Shown: positions 41,643 through 51,591, numbered from the stretch's first letter. The stretch: 64,000 bases of DNA from JAVXCQ01 sp036659415 (GCA_036659415.1 JAVXCQ010000010.1:1-64000), one strand, 5' to 3'. Made by a program: numbers and translations. Notes: generated by a model from the letters alone, not told the origin.

Positions 41643-42571
41643 ATGCTAAAAAAAATCTTTATCAGTGCGATTTTATTGATTGCAGTTTTATCTTTTGTGG
41701 TTTCTCTACTGGGGGGTAAAAACAATGACCAACCNNNNNNNNNNGTCGCATAGCTGTCATTAACATCGAGGGTGCTATTTTGGCGGCAGATGACTCGGGT
41801 AATATGCTATCTGGTACAGGCTCTGCTACCACTGGTTCCATTATGGAACAAATTCGTGAAGCTGCTGCAGATGACAGCGTCAAAGCGGTGCTCTTGCGGA
41901 TCAATTCTCCTGGCGGTAGCGTGACGGCTGCAGAGGAAATTGCCCGGGAAATTGTGCGACTTAAAGCTACCACGCATAAGCCGGTGGTGGTTTCTATGGG
42001 TGATATGGCGGCTTCTGCTGGCTATTGGCTTGCGGCCTATGGGGATAAGATTTATGCCAATGCTTCGACTTTAACCGGCAGCATCGGTGTTTACATTCCT
42101 TATATGAACACCGAAGAACTCTACAAAAAAGTTGGTGTGTATGGTACCAAGATTAAAAGCGGCGAGTATAAGGATATTTTGTCCAACGAGCGTCCTATGA
42201 CTCCGGCGGAAAAAGCACTTTTGCAAAAAATGGTGAATGAGATGTATGAACAGTTTCTCATTGTGGTGAGCGAAGGTCGTAGCCTACCGGTGGAACAGGT
42301 TAGAATTTTGGCCGATGGTCGTATTTATACGGGCAAGCAAGCCAAGGAGCTGGGATTGGTGGACGAAATCGGCAATTACTATGATGCTTTGGAGGCAACG
42401 GCGGCTTTAGTTGGTATCGAGGGTAAGCCGGAAATCAAATCCTTTAAAAAGCAAAAACCTTGGGAATCTTTACTGGGAGCAGGCATCTCGGAAATTGTTG
42501 TCGGGCAGGTGCGGCAAATTCTTGGTGTACCGGGTGCCGCTACGGTGCTCACACCACGCGCTGAGGGGTGA
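41643..42571 (+). CDS. sppA: Signal peptide peptidase SppA (interrupted by assembly gap)
   Basis: ATG 41643 with GAGGTGAG upstream opens an N-terminal membrane anchor (LKKIFISAILLIAVLSFVVS). After about 30 codons ten Ns interrupt the gene, and the reading frame differs on either side, so the true gap is not ten bases. The downstream part starts RIAVINIEGAI and carries NSPGGSVTAAEEI, the serine nucleophile region MAASAGYWLAAYGD and the general-base Lys candidate in KIKSGEYKDILSN, as in SppA/S49 proteases that degrade leftover signal peptides in the membrane. The frame break is an assembly artefact, not evidence for a pseudogene. Confidence 0.88.
41735..41744. other. Assembly gap (10 N)
   Basis: Ten undetermined bases inside sppA. 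Translation frames before and after do not match for a gap of exactly ten, so the length is a placeholder. Confidence 0.99.
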
Positions 42572-42576
42572 GGTGT

Positions 42577-43143
42577 ATGAGACGTAAATCCTATGATGTT
42601 TTATTTGAACCGAAACAGGGGATGGCGTTTTTAATGAAGGCGCCGACTTTGTGGCGCAGTTTGTTTTATTTTATTATCAGTGCCGGCGCTTTTATGGGCG
42701 TGGTGACGAATGTGTGGCTGGCAGAACATAGTTTGTCCACACGCTTTGCCGTTTTAGCTGGACTTTTGACCACGCAAATCGTTTTTCTCGTGGTGTATAG
42801 TTGCTTTCTCCATGGTTTGTTGGATGCTTGTGGCGTGCCGGGTGGGGATATTGAAGGTCTGCTCTGTATTATGGGCTATACGGCTCTACCCTATTTGGTT
42901 CTAACACCGGTGGCACTTTTGGGGGCCAAACTGGGAGGCATCTGGCTAGGTTTAATTTTGCTGGCCTTTTTGGTGGGAGGCATCTGGTGGGTGTTTTTAC
43001 TCGTGCGGGCTTTGCAGGTGGTTTATCTCATTGATTTTCTGCGGGCGGCGGCTACCGTGTGTCTTAGTTTATTGTTGTTAGCGGTCATTATGGTTATGCC
43101 TATTTATTTATTGGTCAAAATGCTGCTCTTGCAGTGGTGTTAG
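42577..43143 (+). CDS. Yip1-family membrane protein
   Basis: A 188-residue protein with five predicted helices, beginning at ATG 42577. Near residue 90 the segment LLCIMGYTALPYLVLTPVAL is the typical Yip1/YIP1-domain signature of bacterial members, and the N-terminal pattern RKSYDVLFEPKQGMAFLMKA resembles the family's 'P..f..i' cytosolic lead. The family's bacterial function is unknown. It starts five bases after the sppA stop and is probably co-transcribed. Confidence 0.75.
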   Translation: MRRKSYDVLFEPKQGMAFLMKAPTLWRSLFYFIISAGAFMGVVTNVWLAEHSLSTRFAVLAGLLTTQIVFLVVYSCFLHGLLDACGVPGGDIEGLLCIMGYTALPYLVLTPVALLGAKLGGIWLGLILLAFLVGGIWWVFLLVRALQVVYLIDFLRAAATVCLSLLLLAVIMVMPIYLLVKMLLLQWC

Positions 43144-43266
43144 TGAAATAGGCTTTTTTACCGATTGCCCTTGCGGAAAAAGATAAAAAGTGTAATAATT
43201 TATAGAGCAATAAGCTTGACTTGGCGCTTAAAAGCGAGAGTTAAAATATTGAAGGAGTGTTGAATA

Positions 43267-44229
43267 GTGAATAGAGAATTAGCCATGGAATTTGTACGTG
43301 TAACAGAGGCTGCCGCTATTGCTTGTGGTCGTAGCGTAGGACGCGGTGACAAAAACGGCGCCGATCAACTAGCAGTAGATGCCATGAGAAAAATGTTTGA
43401 TACCGTCAATATTAGTGGTACAGTAGTAATTGGCGAAGGCGAGATGGACGAGGCGCCAATGCTTTATATCGGTGAAAAAGTCGGTGGCGGCGGTTTGGAA
43501 GTGGATATTGCTGTGGATCCGGTAGAAGGAACAAACTTGGTTGCTAAAGGCCAGCCGGGAGCGATTGCGGTAATTGCGATTGCACCAAAAGGCTGTTTGC
43601 TTCATGCGCCTGATATGTATATGGATAAAATTGCCGTGGGACCTCGTGCTAAAGGGTGCATCGACATTGATGCGCCGGTAGCAGAAAACTTGGCTCGTGT
43701 GGCTAAAGCACTCGAGCGTAATATTGCCGACTTGACGGTAGTAGCACTGGATCGTGAACGTCATGCAGATATTATCGCGGCTGTACGTGCTGCCGGTGCA
43801 CGGATTAAATTAATTACCGATGGTGATGTGGATCCGATTATTAATGCTGGTATTGAAGGTACTGGTGTACATATGTATATTGGTAAGGGTGGTGCTCCGG
43901 AAGGGGTTTTGGCCGCTGCTGGTCTTAAATGTTTGGGTGGCGATATGCAAGCTAGACTCTGTCCTGAAAATGATGAAGAGGTTGCTCGTTGCTTAAAAAT
44001 GGGTATCGGCGATATTAATCGTGTTTTGACCATTGATGACTTAGTTAAGGGTGATGACTGTATGTTTACGTCTACAGCGATTACCGAATGTGACTTGCTT
44101 CATGGTTTGAGATACTTTGGTAATGGCGTGCGGACGCATACTATTTCCATGCGTTATGCTACGGGTACAGTACGTTTTGTTGATACTGTTCATAGTTTCG
44201 ACCGCAAACATATGGAAGTTAAATTATAA
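43267..44229 (+). CDS. glpX: Fructose-1,6-bisphosphatase class II
   Basis: A 320-residue phosphatase for gluconeogenesis. The GTG start has GAAGGAG upstream. Characteristic motifs: ACGRSVGRGDKNGADQLAVD near residue 20, VVIGEGEMDEAPMLYIGE near 55, the metal-binding IAVDPVEGTNLVAKGQPGA near 80, and GGAPEGVLAAAGLKCLGGD near 208. Length is normal. It fits an organism growing on organic acids, which needs hexose phosphates from C3/C4 units. Confidence 0.96.
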   Translation: MNRELAMEFVRVTEAAAIACGRSVGRGDKNGADQLAVDAMRKMFDTVNISGTVVIGEGEMDEAPMLYIGEKVGGGGLEVDIAVDPVEGTNLVAKGQPGAIAVIAIAPKGCLLHAPDMYMDKIAVGPRAKGCIDIDAPVAENLARVAKALERNIADLTVVALDRERHADIIAAVRAAGARIKLITDGDVDPIINAGIEGTGVHMYIGKGGAPEGVLAAAGLKCLGGDMQARLCPENDEEVARCLKMGIGDINRVLTIDDLVKGDDCMFTSTAITECDLLHGLRYFGNGVRTHTISMRYATGTVRFVDTVHSFDRKHMEVKL

Positions 44230-44267
44230 TTAGCTGGTAGTTGAAGCCGGCTAGCATAAATAGGACG

Positions 44268-44303
44268 AAGAGGGGTTTTGGCTGTGGCTAAAACCCCTCT
44301 TTT
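44268..44303 (+). terminator. Terminator after glpX
   Basis: AAGAGGGGTTTT and AAAACCCCTCTT form a perfect 12-bp stem with ten-base loop and trailing Ts. It lies inside the longest possible mfd reading frame, which argues that mfd starts later, at 44332. Confidence 0.85.
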
Positions 44304-44331
44304 AGTGGATTTTAAGAGGCGAAGAAATTAT

Positions 44332-47300
44332 ATGCAAAAAGAGTTTACTGCTTTGCTCCAAAAACTACAAAGTGTACAAGAGGCTGTTAGTCTCTTAGAA
44401 AAAGGCCGGCAGGGTATTAACCTTACTGGTTTAAGTGGCACGGCCAAAAGCAGTTTTTTGGCGGCGGTTTTGCAATTGCGAAGCCAAGGTGGGGTGGCGG
44501 TGCTGTTAGTGGCTCGTCGTGAGGACATTAGGGACTACCGCCGGGAACTGGCTTATTTTTTCCCGGAGCTAGCGATGCAAGAACTCTATCCTGCTAATTT
44601 AGTAACGGTTCGGGCGGAGGCTAAGAACCAAGAAATACTGGCGGAACGAGTGCTGGCTCTGCGTACTTTGCATGGGGAAAATAGTGGGCTGGTATTTATT
44701 ACGGCTGAAGCTTTAATGCAAAAATTACCAGTGCCAACGGGGTTGTTTACCCAAAAACTGGTAGTTAGCGTAGGCGAAGAACTGGAGCAGGGACAACTTA
44801 TTGCCCAACTGGTGGAACGAGGCTACGAACGGACGGAACAAGTAGAGGCATTGGGGCAATTTTGCTTGCGTGGCGATATTATGGATGTTTATCCGATTAA
44901 TGAACAGGACCCAGTACGGATTGAATGGTTTGATAACCAGATTGACGCTGTGCGCAATTTCAGTTTGGGCAACCAACGTGCTCTAGGCAGTAAACAAGCG
45001 GTGGAAGTTGTTTCTCTCAAAATTGAGGAGGCGGCGGGAACCGCCAGTATTTTGGATTATTTACAACCAAACACTACTGTTATTATTGACGAACCGACGA
45101 AATTGTTAACCACGGTGGAAAATTTGGCCGGTGAAAATAGCGAATATGAGGAGCAACTTTTTACGCTGGAGGAAGTAGAGGCTATTTGCCAACAAACTAG
45201 GGGACTAGCGGTTTCGGCACTACCCCATAAGGCCTTTGCCACTTACCAGCAATTAGTAGCACCTATCCGCTCTGTAGCTCCCTATAATAGAAATACGGAG
45301 CTTTTAACCGGTGACCTTAAGGGCTGGCTAGCGGAAGGGCTGGCACCTTTAATTATGATGAGTACCAAGGAAAAAGCGGCGGGACTGGCGGCTAGCCTGC
45401 AAGGTAAAGGGTTGCCTGCTGTCTACGTGAAAACTGGGACGACACTTCCGCTCCCCGATAAAATTGGTGTTTTTAGTGGAGAGCTGGCTAGTGGCTTTCG
45501 CTGTTGGGATGAGTTTTGGCTTTTGTTGACGGAGAACGATATTTTTGGTAGGCAAAAAAAGCGCCGTTTACACCAGAAACAAAGTGGGGCACAAATTCAA
45601 TATTTTTCGGAAATTAAAGCGGGCGATTACGTGGTACATGCTGTCCACGGGATTGGTCGCTATGTTGGTGTGGAAACTCTGCTGGTGGACGAGGTACATC
45701 GAGATTATTTACTTTTGGCTTATGCCAAAGAAGATAAACTCTATGTTCCGGTAGAACAGGTGGGGCTCCTCCATAAATATATTGGAAACGAAGGTCAGGC
45801 ACCGAAACTTTCTCGAATGGGTGGTGCGGAATGGAAACGGGTGACCAAGAAGGCTCAAGCTGCTATTACTGAGCTGGCCACGGAATTACTCCGGCTCTAT
45901 GCTCAGCGTAAAATTACCCCCGGCTACGCTTTTGCCGCCGATACGGAATGGCAAAAAGAGTTCGAAGCGGGTTTTCCTTTTGAAGAAACACCGGACCAAT
46001 TGCGTGCTATTGAAGAAATTAAACAGGATATGGAAAAACCGGTACCCATGGAACGGCTCTTGTGCGGCGACGTAGGCTATGGAAAAACCGAGGTGGCCAT
46101 TAGGGCGGCTTTTAAAGCAGTGTTGGACGGTAAGCAAGTAGCGGTGTTGGTACCGACTACCGTTTTAGCTCAGCAACACTATCTGACTTTCACACAACGC
46201 ATGGAAAAATTCGGTTTGAAAGTGGAAATGATTAGTAGATTTCGTTCGCCGAAGGAACAAAAAAAGATTTTAGAACAATTGCAAGCGGGGCAAGTCGATG
46301 TGCTCATTGGCACGCATCGTATTTTGCAAGCGGATATTCAGTTTCCAGATTTGGGCTTGCTGATTATTGATGAAGAACAACGTTTTGGAGTCGCCCAAAA
46401 GGAAAAGATGAAAAAATGGACGATGGGCGTGGATGTTTTAACGCTTTCTGCCACACCGATTCCACGAACCTTACATATGGCTTTAGTCAGTGGGCGGGAC
46501 ATGAGTGTTATTGAGTCGCCACCGGAAGAACGCCTACCTGTAGAAACTTATGTCACAGAATATAATGAAAGTATGATTAAAGAAGCCTTGGAAAGAGAAA
46601 TTCGGCGGGGTGGGCGAATTTATTACGTCCATAACAAAGTGCGGGGACTGGAAACCATTGCTACCCGCCTACGAGCTTTGGTGCCGGGAATTGCTGTGCG
46701 CGTGGCACATGGTCAGATGTCGGAAGAACTGCTGGAAGACGCTATGCTGGGCTTCTATGAAGGCAAGTTTGATGTGCTTTTGTGTACAACGATTATAGAA
46801 AATGGTTTGGATGTACCGTTAGCCAATACTATTATTATTGACGGTGCTGAAAACTTTGGTCTTTCCCAGCTTTACCAAATGCGGGGCAGAGTAGGGCGTT
46901 CTTCTCGATTGGCCTATGCTTATTTTGTTTATAAACGCAATAAAACCTTGAGCGAAATTGCTGAAAAGCGTTTGCAGGCCATTCGTGATTTCACGGAATT
47001 GGGCGCAGGTTTTCGTATTGCGATGCGCGATTTGGAAATACGCGGTGCCGGCAATCTCTTGGGTGCACAGCAGCATGGGCATATTGCGGGAATTGGCTTT
47101 GCGGCATATTGCAATTTGCTAGAACGGACGATTAAGCAAATGCGGGACGGAACTACGGAAGCTGCGTCGGAGCCGGATCCAGTGTTAGAAATGGAAGTAG
47201 AAGCCTATATCCCTGACGACTATATCGCAGACCCACGGTATAAACTGGAACTTTACCGTCGTTTTGCCCAGCTAGCTTATCAAGACAAAGAGGACTTCTT

Positions 47301-47613
47301 AGATGAAATCCTTGACCGTTTTGGAACTCCACCAGAGGAAGTTGTAACCTTGTGGCGGGTGGCGCTGCTGAGAAGTTTGTGTCGACAAATTAAAATTGTA
47401 GGCATTGTGGCGAAACGCGGAGAAATTAGAATTACCTTTAGCGAACATACACTGACGGATCCAGCAGGGCTCATGGCGGTCATTCGGGAAAATGAAAGAG
47501 ATATTAAGTTTAAAAGTGGCACTCAGGCTCAGCTTATTTTTAAAACCGGCAGGTTACAGGTAGAACCTTTGGCTTGGTTAGAAAAAGCACTTTTGCGCTT
47601 GGCTAAAGCCTAG
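44332..47613 (+). CDS. mfd: Transcription-repair coupling factor Mfd
   Basis: A 1093-residue ATP-driven translocase that removes stalled RNA polymerase and recruits UvrA. ATG 44332 has GAGGCGAAG upstream and lies after the glpX terminator. Order: UvrB-like domain (about 1-330), RNA polymerase interaction domain with GDYVVHAVHGIGRYVGVETL near residue 423, then helicase motifs GDVGYGKTEVAIRAAFKA (near 580), DEEQRFGV (near 680), LSATPIPRTLHMAL and QMRGRVGRSSR. The C-terminal TRCF domain contains YIPDDYIADPRYKLELYRR. Length is slightly under the usual 1150. Confidence 0.96.
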   Translation: MQKEFTALLQKLQSVQEAVSLLEKGRQGINLTGLSGTAKSSFLAAVLQLRSQGGVAVLLVARREDIRDYRRELAYFFPELAMQELYPANLVTVRAEAKNQEILAERVLALRTLHGENSGLVFITAEALMQKLPVPTGLFTQKLVVSVGEELEQGQLIAQLVERGYERTEQVEALGQFCLRGDIMDVYPINEQDPVRIEWFDNQIDAVRNFSLGNQRALGSKQAVEVVSLKIEEAAGTASILDYLQPNTTVIIDEPTKLLTTVENLAGENSEYEEQLFTLEEVEAICQQTRGLAVSALPHKAFATYQQLVAPIRSVAPYNRNTELLTGDLKGWLAEGLAPLIMMSTKEKAAGLAASLQGKGLPAVYVKTGTTLPLPDKIGVFSGELASGFRCWDEFWLLLTENDIFGRQKKRRLHQKQSGAQIQYFSEIKAGDYVVHAVHGIGRYVGVETLLVDEVHRDYLLLAYAKEDKLYVPVEQVGLLHKYIGNEGQAPKLSRMGGAEWKRVTKKAQAAITELATELLRLYAQRKITPGYAFAADTEWQKEFEAGFPFEETPDQLRAIEEIKQDMEKPVPMERLLCGDVGYGKTEVAIRAAFKAVLDGKQVAVLVPTTVLAQQHYLTFTQRMEKFGLKVEMISRFRSPKEQKKILEQLQAGQVDVLIGTHRILQADIQFPDLGLLIIDEEQRFGVAQKEKMKKWTMGVDVLTLSATPIPRTLHMALVSGRDMSVIESPPEERLPVETYVTEYNESMIKEALEREIRRGGRIYYVHNKVRGLETIATRLRALVPGIAVRVAHGQMSEELLEDAMLGFYEGKFDVLLCTTIIENGLDVPLANTIIIDGAENFGLSQLYQMRGRVGRSSRLAYAYFVYKRNKTLSEIAEKRLQAIRDFTELGAGFRIAMRDLEIRGAGNLLGAQQHGHIAGIGFAAYCNLLERTIKQMRDGTTEAASEPDPVLEMEVEAYIPDDYIADPRYKLELYRRFAQLAYQDKEDFLDEILDRFGTPPEEVVTLWRVALLRSLCRQIKIVGIVAKRGEIRITFSEHTLTDPAGLMAVIRENERDIKFKSGTQAQLIFKTGRLQVEPLAWLEKALLRLAKA

Positions 47614-47618
47614 GCAGG

Positions 47619-47647
47619 TGTACAGATGAGCTGATTTTTACTATAAT
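47619..47647 (+). promoter_or_regulatory. Possible promoter of the spoVB-mazG operon
   Basis: TGTACA (47619-47624) and TATAAT (47642-47647), 17-bp spacing, about 45 bases before the start codon. Confidence 0.5.
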
Positions 47648-47693
47648 AACAAGCAGTAAGAGGTAAGCTGGAGTAACAGGGAGGTGTGTACAT

Positions 47694-49301
47694 TTGGCTA
47701 AAGATAAATTTTTACGCGGGGCTTTGATTTTGACCTTGGCAGGACTTATGGTTAAAATCATCGGTTCAGTGAATCGTATTTTACTCTCTCGGTTATTGGG
47801 CGGCGAAGGGATTGGACTCTACCAAATGGCCTACCCTGTCTACCTTTTAATGATTTCTGTGTCTTCGGCCGGTATTCCTATTGCGATTTCTATTATCGTA
47901 GCAGAAAAGGTGGCACAAGGTGATTATGGTAGTGCTAAACGCATTTTTCGTATTACCTTGGCTTTAATGGCCTGTACGGGGCTGGTGTTTGCTCTTATTT
48001 TGTATGGGGTAGCAGGCTGGCTGGTGGATAATCAGATCATTCGCGATGGGCGGGCTTATTACGCACTAGTGGCTTTAACTCCGGCGGTGTTTTTTGCTAC
48101 GATTTTGGCTAGTTTCCGCGGCTATTTTCAAGGCTACCAATTAATGACCCCTACCGGGGTGTCCCAAATTTTGGAACAGTTGGTGCGAGTAGTTACCATG
48201 GTGGTGATGGCTTATTATCTTTTGCCCTATGGTTTGGAATATGCAGCGGCAGGGGCTGCTTTTGGAGCAGTGCCGGGTTCTGTGACGGGGCTGGTGGTCT
48301 TGTCCTGGTTTTATTTGCATTATCATAAACAATGGGCGGCAAAAATTTCTACCCAAAAAGTAATGGCCACGGAATCCGTCACTAAGATTGCCGCACGCCT
48401 GATCAAATTGGCTTTGCCCGTATCTTGCGCCAATATTATGGTGCCAGTGGTGACGGGGATTGATATGCTTATTGTCCCGCACAGACTAGAGGTGGCAGGC
48501 TTTAGCGTGGTGGAAGCGACGACCCTGTTTGGCTACCTGGCGGGGATGGCCTTGCCGCTGGTAATGATGGCAACAATTCCAACGATTTCATTAGCCGCCA
48601 GTATTGTCCCGGCGATTACGGAAGCGTTTGCTTTAAATAATTTGGCGGCAATCCGGCAGCGCAGTGCTACTGCACTGCGACTCTGCTTTTTGTTGACGTT
48701 TCCAGCGACAGTGGGAATGTGGATTTTGTCGAAGCCTATTTCTCAACTATTGTATGGGACGACAGCGGCGGGCAGTGCTATTGCGCATCTGGCGCCCTCA
48801 ATTGCACTTTTGGGGTTGCACCAGGTGACAACAGGTATTTTGCAAGGGTTGGGCATGACTGTGACGCCTATGTTAAATATGCTCTTTAGTGCAGCAGTCA
48901 AGGTCTTTTTGGTCTGGGAATTGACAGCTTTACCTGAGTATGGCATTGTGGGTGCGGCGTGGGCGACTAATCTTAATTTTGGTTTGGCTGCATTACTTAA
49001 TATTTTCTTTTTGTGTCGCTATACCGATTTCGTCTTGCCTTGGCGGGCAACAGTCAATATTTTGACTGCCTCCTTAGTGATGGGACTATGTGGAGCGCTT
49101 ACTTATGAAAAAACGCTAGCGTGGGGAAGCGCTAATACGGTGAGCACTCTCTTAGCCATGCTGGTTTGTGCCGTTATTTATGGCGGAAGCCTGCTGGTAA
49201 GCGGAGAATTTACGGCACAAGAAATTCGCAAAGTGCCTTATGTGGGGGTGCGGTTAGCCGTGATTTTGCAAAAAATAAAAGTTGTGAGGGATGAAAAATG
49301 A
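47694..49301 (+). CDS. spoVB: SpoVB/MurJ-type polysaccharide or lipid flippase
   Basis: A 535-residue membrane protein of the MOP superfamily with about 14 helices. The TTG start follows GGGAGG. The N-terminus (FLRGALILTLAGLMVKIIGS, then NRILLSRLLGGEGIGLYQMA) is the SpoVB/YabM signature. Family members flip lipid-linked cell-wall precursors; SpoVB itself is a sporulation protein in Bacillus, but homologues occur in non-sporulating Firmicutes. The mazG start overlaps its end, the conserved spoVB-yabN arrangement. Confidence 0.9.
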   Translation: MAKDKFLRGALILTLAGLMVKIIGSVNRILLSRLLGGEGIGLYQMAYPVYLLMISVSSAGIPIAISIIVAEKVAQGDYGSAKRIFRITLALMACTGLVFALILYGVAGWLVDNQIIRDGRAYYALVALTPAVFFATILASFRGYFQGYQLMTPTGVSQILEQLVRVVTMVVMAYYLLPYGLEYAAAGAAFGAVPGSVTGLVVLSWFYLHYHKQWAAKISTQKVMATESVTKIAARLIKLALPVSCANIMVPVVTGIDMLIVPHRLEVAGFSVVEATTLFGYLAGMALPLVMMATIPTISLAASIVPAITEAFALNNLAAIRQRSATALRLCFLLTFPATVGMWILSKPISQLLYGTTAAGSAIAHLAPSIALLGLHQVTTGILQGLGMTVTPMLNMLFSAAVKVFLVWELTALPEYGIVGAAWATNLNFGLAALLNIFFLCRYTDFVLPWRATVNILTASLVMGLCGALTYEKTLAWGSANTVSTLLAMLVCAVIYGGSLLVSGEFTAQEIRKVPYVGVRLAVILQKIKVVRDEK

Positions 49302-50782
49302 CAAAAGGAAGCATAACAATTGTAGGACTGGGACCGGGCAATGTGGGACATTTGTCGATGGAAACTCTGACCACTTTACAAACGGCTCAGCAAGTAATTT
49401 TAAGAACAATAGTACATCCCAGTGTGAGTGAACTGGTTAAACAAGGCGTGCAATTTGAGAGCTGTGACCATTTTTATGAAACCGGAAGCAATTTTGAAGA
49501 GGTTTATGCCCAGATTGTCCAGACCGTAGTGGCTAGTGCGCAAACGCAGCAAGTAGTCTATGCCGTGCCAGGCAGTCCTCTAGTCGCTGAACGCACGGTG
49601 GTATTACTGCGGGCAGCGGTCCAAGAGGCAAAAATCAAGTTAACAATTTTACCGGCCATGAGCTTTTTGGATTTAACCTATGTCAAGCTGGGCTTGGATC
49701 CTATTGCTGGTTTACGCATTGTGGATGCTACTGATAAATTGGCTTTGGCGGATGCCGGTAAATATCCTTTAATTATTACGCAGGTTTATAGCCGGCTGGT
49801 AGCCTCGGAATTAAAATTGAACTTAATGGAAGTCTTAGATGACGATTATGAAATTTATTTTATGCGTAACCTGGGGCTAGCTGATGAAGACTTTATGCTG
49901 TTACCCTTATTTGAACTGGACAGACAGGAACAGATTGATCATCTTACTACGGTTTATATTCCACCACGCACTACCGGCGGCGTCATGGACACCAGACCTT
50001 TATTGGAGGTGATGCAGACCTTACGAGAACCGGGTGGTTGCTTGTGGGACAGAGAACAAACTCATGCCAGTATCCGCAAAGGATTAATAGAAGAAGTTTA
50101 TGAGCTATTGGAAGCTATTGACGAAAAAAATGTGGCGGGTATGCGCGAAGAGCTGGGCGATGTTTTGCTACAAGTGGTATTTCATGCACGGCTAGCTGAA
50201 GAAGAGGGCGCTTTTACCATGCAAGATGTCATTGATGATATTGTAGCGAAGCTTATTCATCGGCATCCCCATGTTTTTGGAACGATTGAAGTCAACGATG
50301 CCGCAGAAATTCTCCGCAATTGGGAACAACTAAAATTACAGGAGAAAACAGAGCGTAAGCAAGTACTAGATGGAATTTCTCCGGGCTTACCGGCGTTAAT
50401 GCGTGCCTATAAAATCCAGGCTAAAGTGGCTAAGGTGGGCTTTGATTGGTCTGAAACCGAAGCTGTGTGGGCCAAAGTGCAGGAAGAATTGGCAGAGCTA
50501 AGGGAAGCGGTAGCGATTAAGGATCTGGCGGAGCAGGAAGGGGAGCTAGGTGACGTACTTTTTGCCGTGACTAATTATGCCAGACACCTAGGTCTAGAGC
50601 CGGAAACAGCTCTTAATGCTAGTAATAATCGCTTTGTACAAAGGTTCGCTTATGTGGAAGCAAAAGTGACACAACATGGTGGTAAATGGCAGGATTTTAA
50701 CCTATCAAAGCTAGATGAACTCTGGCTGGAGGCCAAAAAAAATGAAAAAAAAGAAAATAAAAAAGAAATAAAGCAGGAATAA
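49298..50782 (+). CDS. mazG: Tetrapyrrole methylase-MazG fusion protein (YabN-type)
   Basis: A 494-residue fusion. Residues about 5-215 form a tetrapyrrole (SAM-dependent) methylase-like domain (ITIVGLGPGNVGHLSMET at the N-terminus, YAVPGSPLVAERTV near 88). Residues about 240-490 hold two MazG nucleotide pyrophosphohydrolase repeats: LREPGGCLWDREQTHASIRK with EEVYELLEAIDE near 265, and the acidic EELGDVLLQVVFHARLAEEE. MazG hydrolyses non-canonical dNTPs or ppGpp. The fusion is normal in Firmicutes. It ends with a Lys/Glu-rich tail. Confidence 0.94.
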   Translation: MTKGSITIVGLGPGNVGHLSMETLTTLQTAQQVILRTIVHPSVSELVKQGVQFESCDHFYETGSNFEEVYAQIVQTVVASAQTQQVVYAVPGSPLVAERTVVLLRAAVQEAKIKLTILPAMSFLDLTYVKLGLDPIAGLRIVDATDKLALADAGKYPLIITQVYSRLVASELKLNLMEVLDDDYEIYFMRNLGLADEDFMLLPLFELDRQEQIDHLTTVYIPPRTTGGVMDTRPLLEVMQTLREPGGCLWDREQTHASIRKGLIEEVYELLEAIDEKNVAGMREELGDVLLQVVFHARLAEEEGAFTMQDVIDDIVAKLIHRHPHVFGTIEVNDAAEILRNWEQLKLQEKTERKQVLDGISPGLPALMRAYKIQAKVAKVGFDWSETEAVWAKVQEELAELREAVAIKDLAEQEGELGDVLFAVTNYARHLGLEPETALNASNNRFVQRFAYVEAKVTQHGGKWQDFNLSKLDELWLEAKKNEKKENKKEIKQE

Positions 50783-50867
50783 TGTAAATGATGCAGAATA
50801 TATAGCATAAGTTAGAACTGTACTGGGTTTGCGCCTTGTGCAAAAAAAATCTAAGGGGGATTTTATT

Positions 50868-51146
50868 GTGAACAAAAGTGAATTGATTGCGGCTACTGCC
50901 GAAACTGCTGGTTTAACTAAAAAAGATTCTGAAAAGGCAGTAAATGCTTTCCTAGAAACTGTGAAAGAAGCAGTTGCTAAGAAAGAAAAAGTACAACTTA
51001 TCGGTTTTGGCACTTTCGAACCACGCGTACGCGCAGCTCGTACTGGCAAAAACCCTCGTACTGGCGAAGCAATCGAAATTGCTGAAGCTATTGTTCCGGC
51101 TTTCAAACCGGGAAAAGCTTTCAAAGATGTAGTTAACAAAAAATAA
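50868..51146 (+). CDS. hup: DNA-binding protein HU
   Basis: A 92-residue histone-like protein starting at GTG 50868 (MNKSELIAATAETAG), with TAAGGGGG upstream; the longer frame from 50829 adds a non-homologous lead. The beta-arm region GFGTFEPRVRAARTGKNPRT with the intercalating proline is intact. It compacts DNA as a dimer. It follows mazG, as in many Firmicutes, and ends with a very strong terminator. Confidence 0.96.
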   Translation: MNKSELIAATAETAGLTKKDSEKAVNAFLETVKEAVAKKEKVQLIGFGTFEPRVRAARTGKNPRTGEAIEIAEAIVPAFKPGKAFKDVVNKK

Positions 51147-51161
51147 TTGTTGCCGTTAAGC

Positions 51162-51200
51162 AAAAACAATCCGATGATAAAATCATCGGATTGTTTTTTT
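51162..51200 (+). terminator. Terminator after hup
   Basis: ACAATCCGATGAT/ATCATCGGATTGT with flanking A5 and T8 runs and a short loop. Confidence 0.93.
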
Positions 51201-51226
51201 GTATTCTACACAAGTCGGAAAGAAAA

Positions 51227-51235
51227 TGCTATACT
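51227..51235 (+). promoter_or_regulatory. Extended -10 promoter of divIC
   Basis: TGCTATACT (51227-51235) lies about 36 bases before the start; no clear -35. Confidence 0.4.
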
Positions 51236-51271
51236 AAAAATAAACAATGAGAATAGAAGGGAGCTAGTAGA

Positions 51272-51577
51272 ATGCTTAGAAAAAAGAAAAAGAAAAATAA
51301 AAAAGCCTTTGCTTTTTTGTTTCTAGTGCTACTACTGGTGAGCCTGGGCTATTTTACGGAAAAAGAATATTTGATTTATCAGGTGGAGCGGGAAGCAACT
51401 AAAACTCAAGCACGGGTAGAACGGTTGCAAGTTGAACAAAAACAATTGCTAGAAGAAAAAAGTCAATTGGATAATCTGCAATATATAGAAAAGCTAGCCA
51501 GGGAAGAACATAATATGGTGGGTAAAGGTGAAGTGCCCCTCTTTATTATTGAAAAAAAGATGCAAGAACCGCAGTAA
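51272..51577 (+). CDS. divIC: Septum formation initiator DivIC/FtsB-like
   Basis: A 101-residue bitopic protein: a very basic cytoplasmic start (LRKKKKKNKKA), one helix at about residues 13-28, a coiled coil at about 35-70 (EREATKTQARVERLQVEQKQ) and the short C-terminal motif IEKLAREEHNMVGKGEVPLF typical of FtsB/DivIC. It joins FtsL and DivIB/FtsQ in the division complex. GAAGGGAG precedes the ATG. Position between hup and the S1 protein matches the yabR-divIC neighbourhood of Firmicutes. Confidence 0.9.
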   Translation: MLRKKKKKNKKAFAFLFLVLLLVSLGYFTEKEYLIYQVEREATKTQARVERLQVEQKQLLEEKSQLDNLQYIEKLAREEHNMVGKGEVPLFIIEKKMQEPQ

Positions 51578-51591
51578 TTTCTTTTTCCAGG

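Noticed and set aside
44278..44331. Upstream TTG start extending mfd by 18 residues
   Set aside because: The extra codons lie inside the glpX terminator hairpin and lack a ribosome site; ATG 44332 has one.
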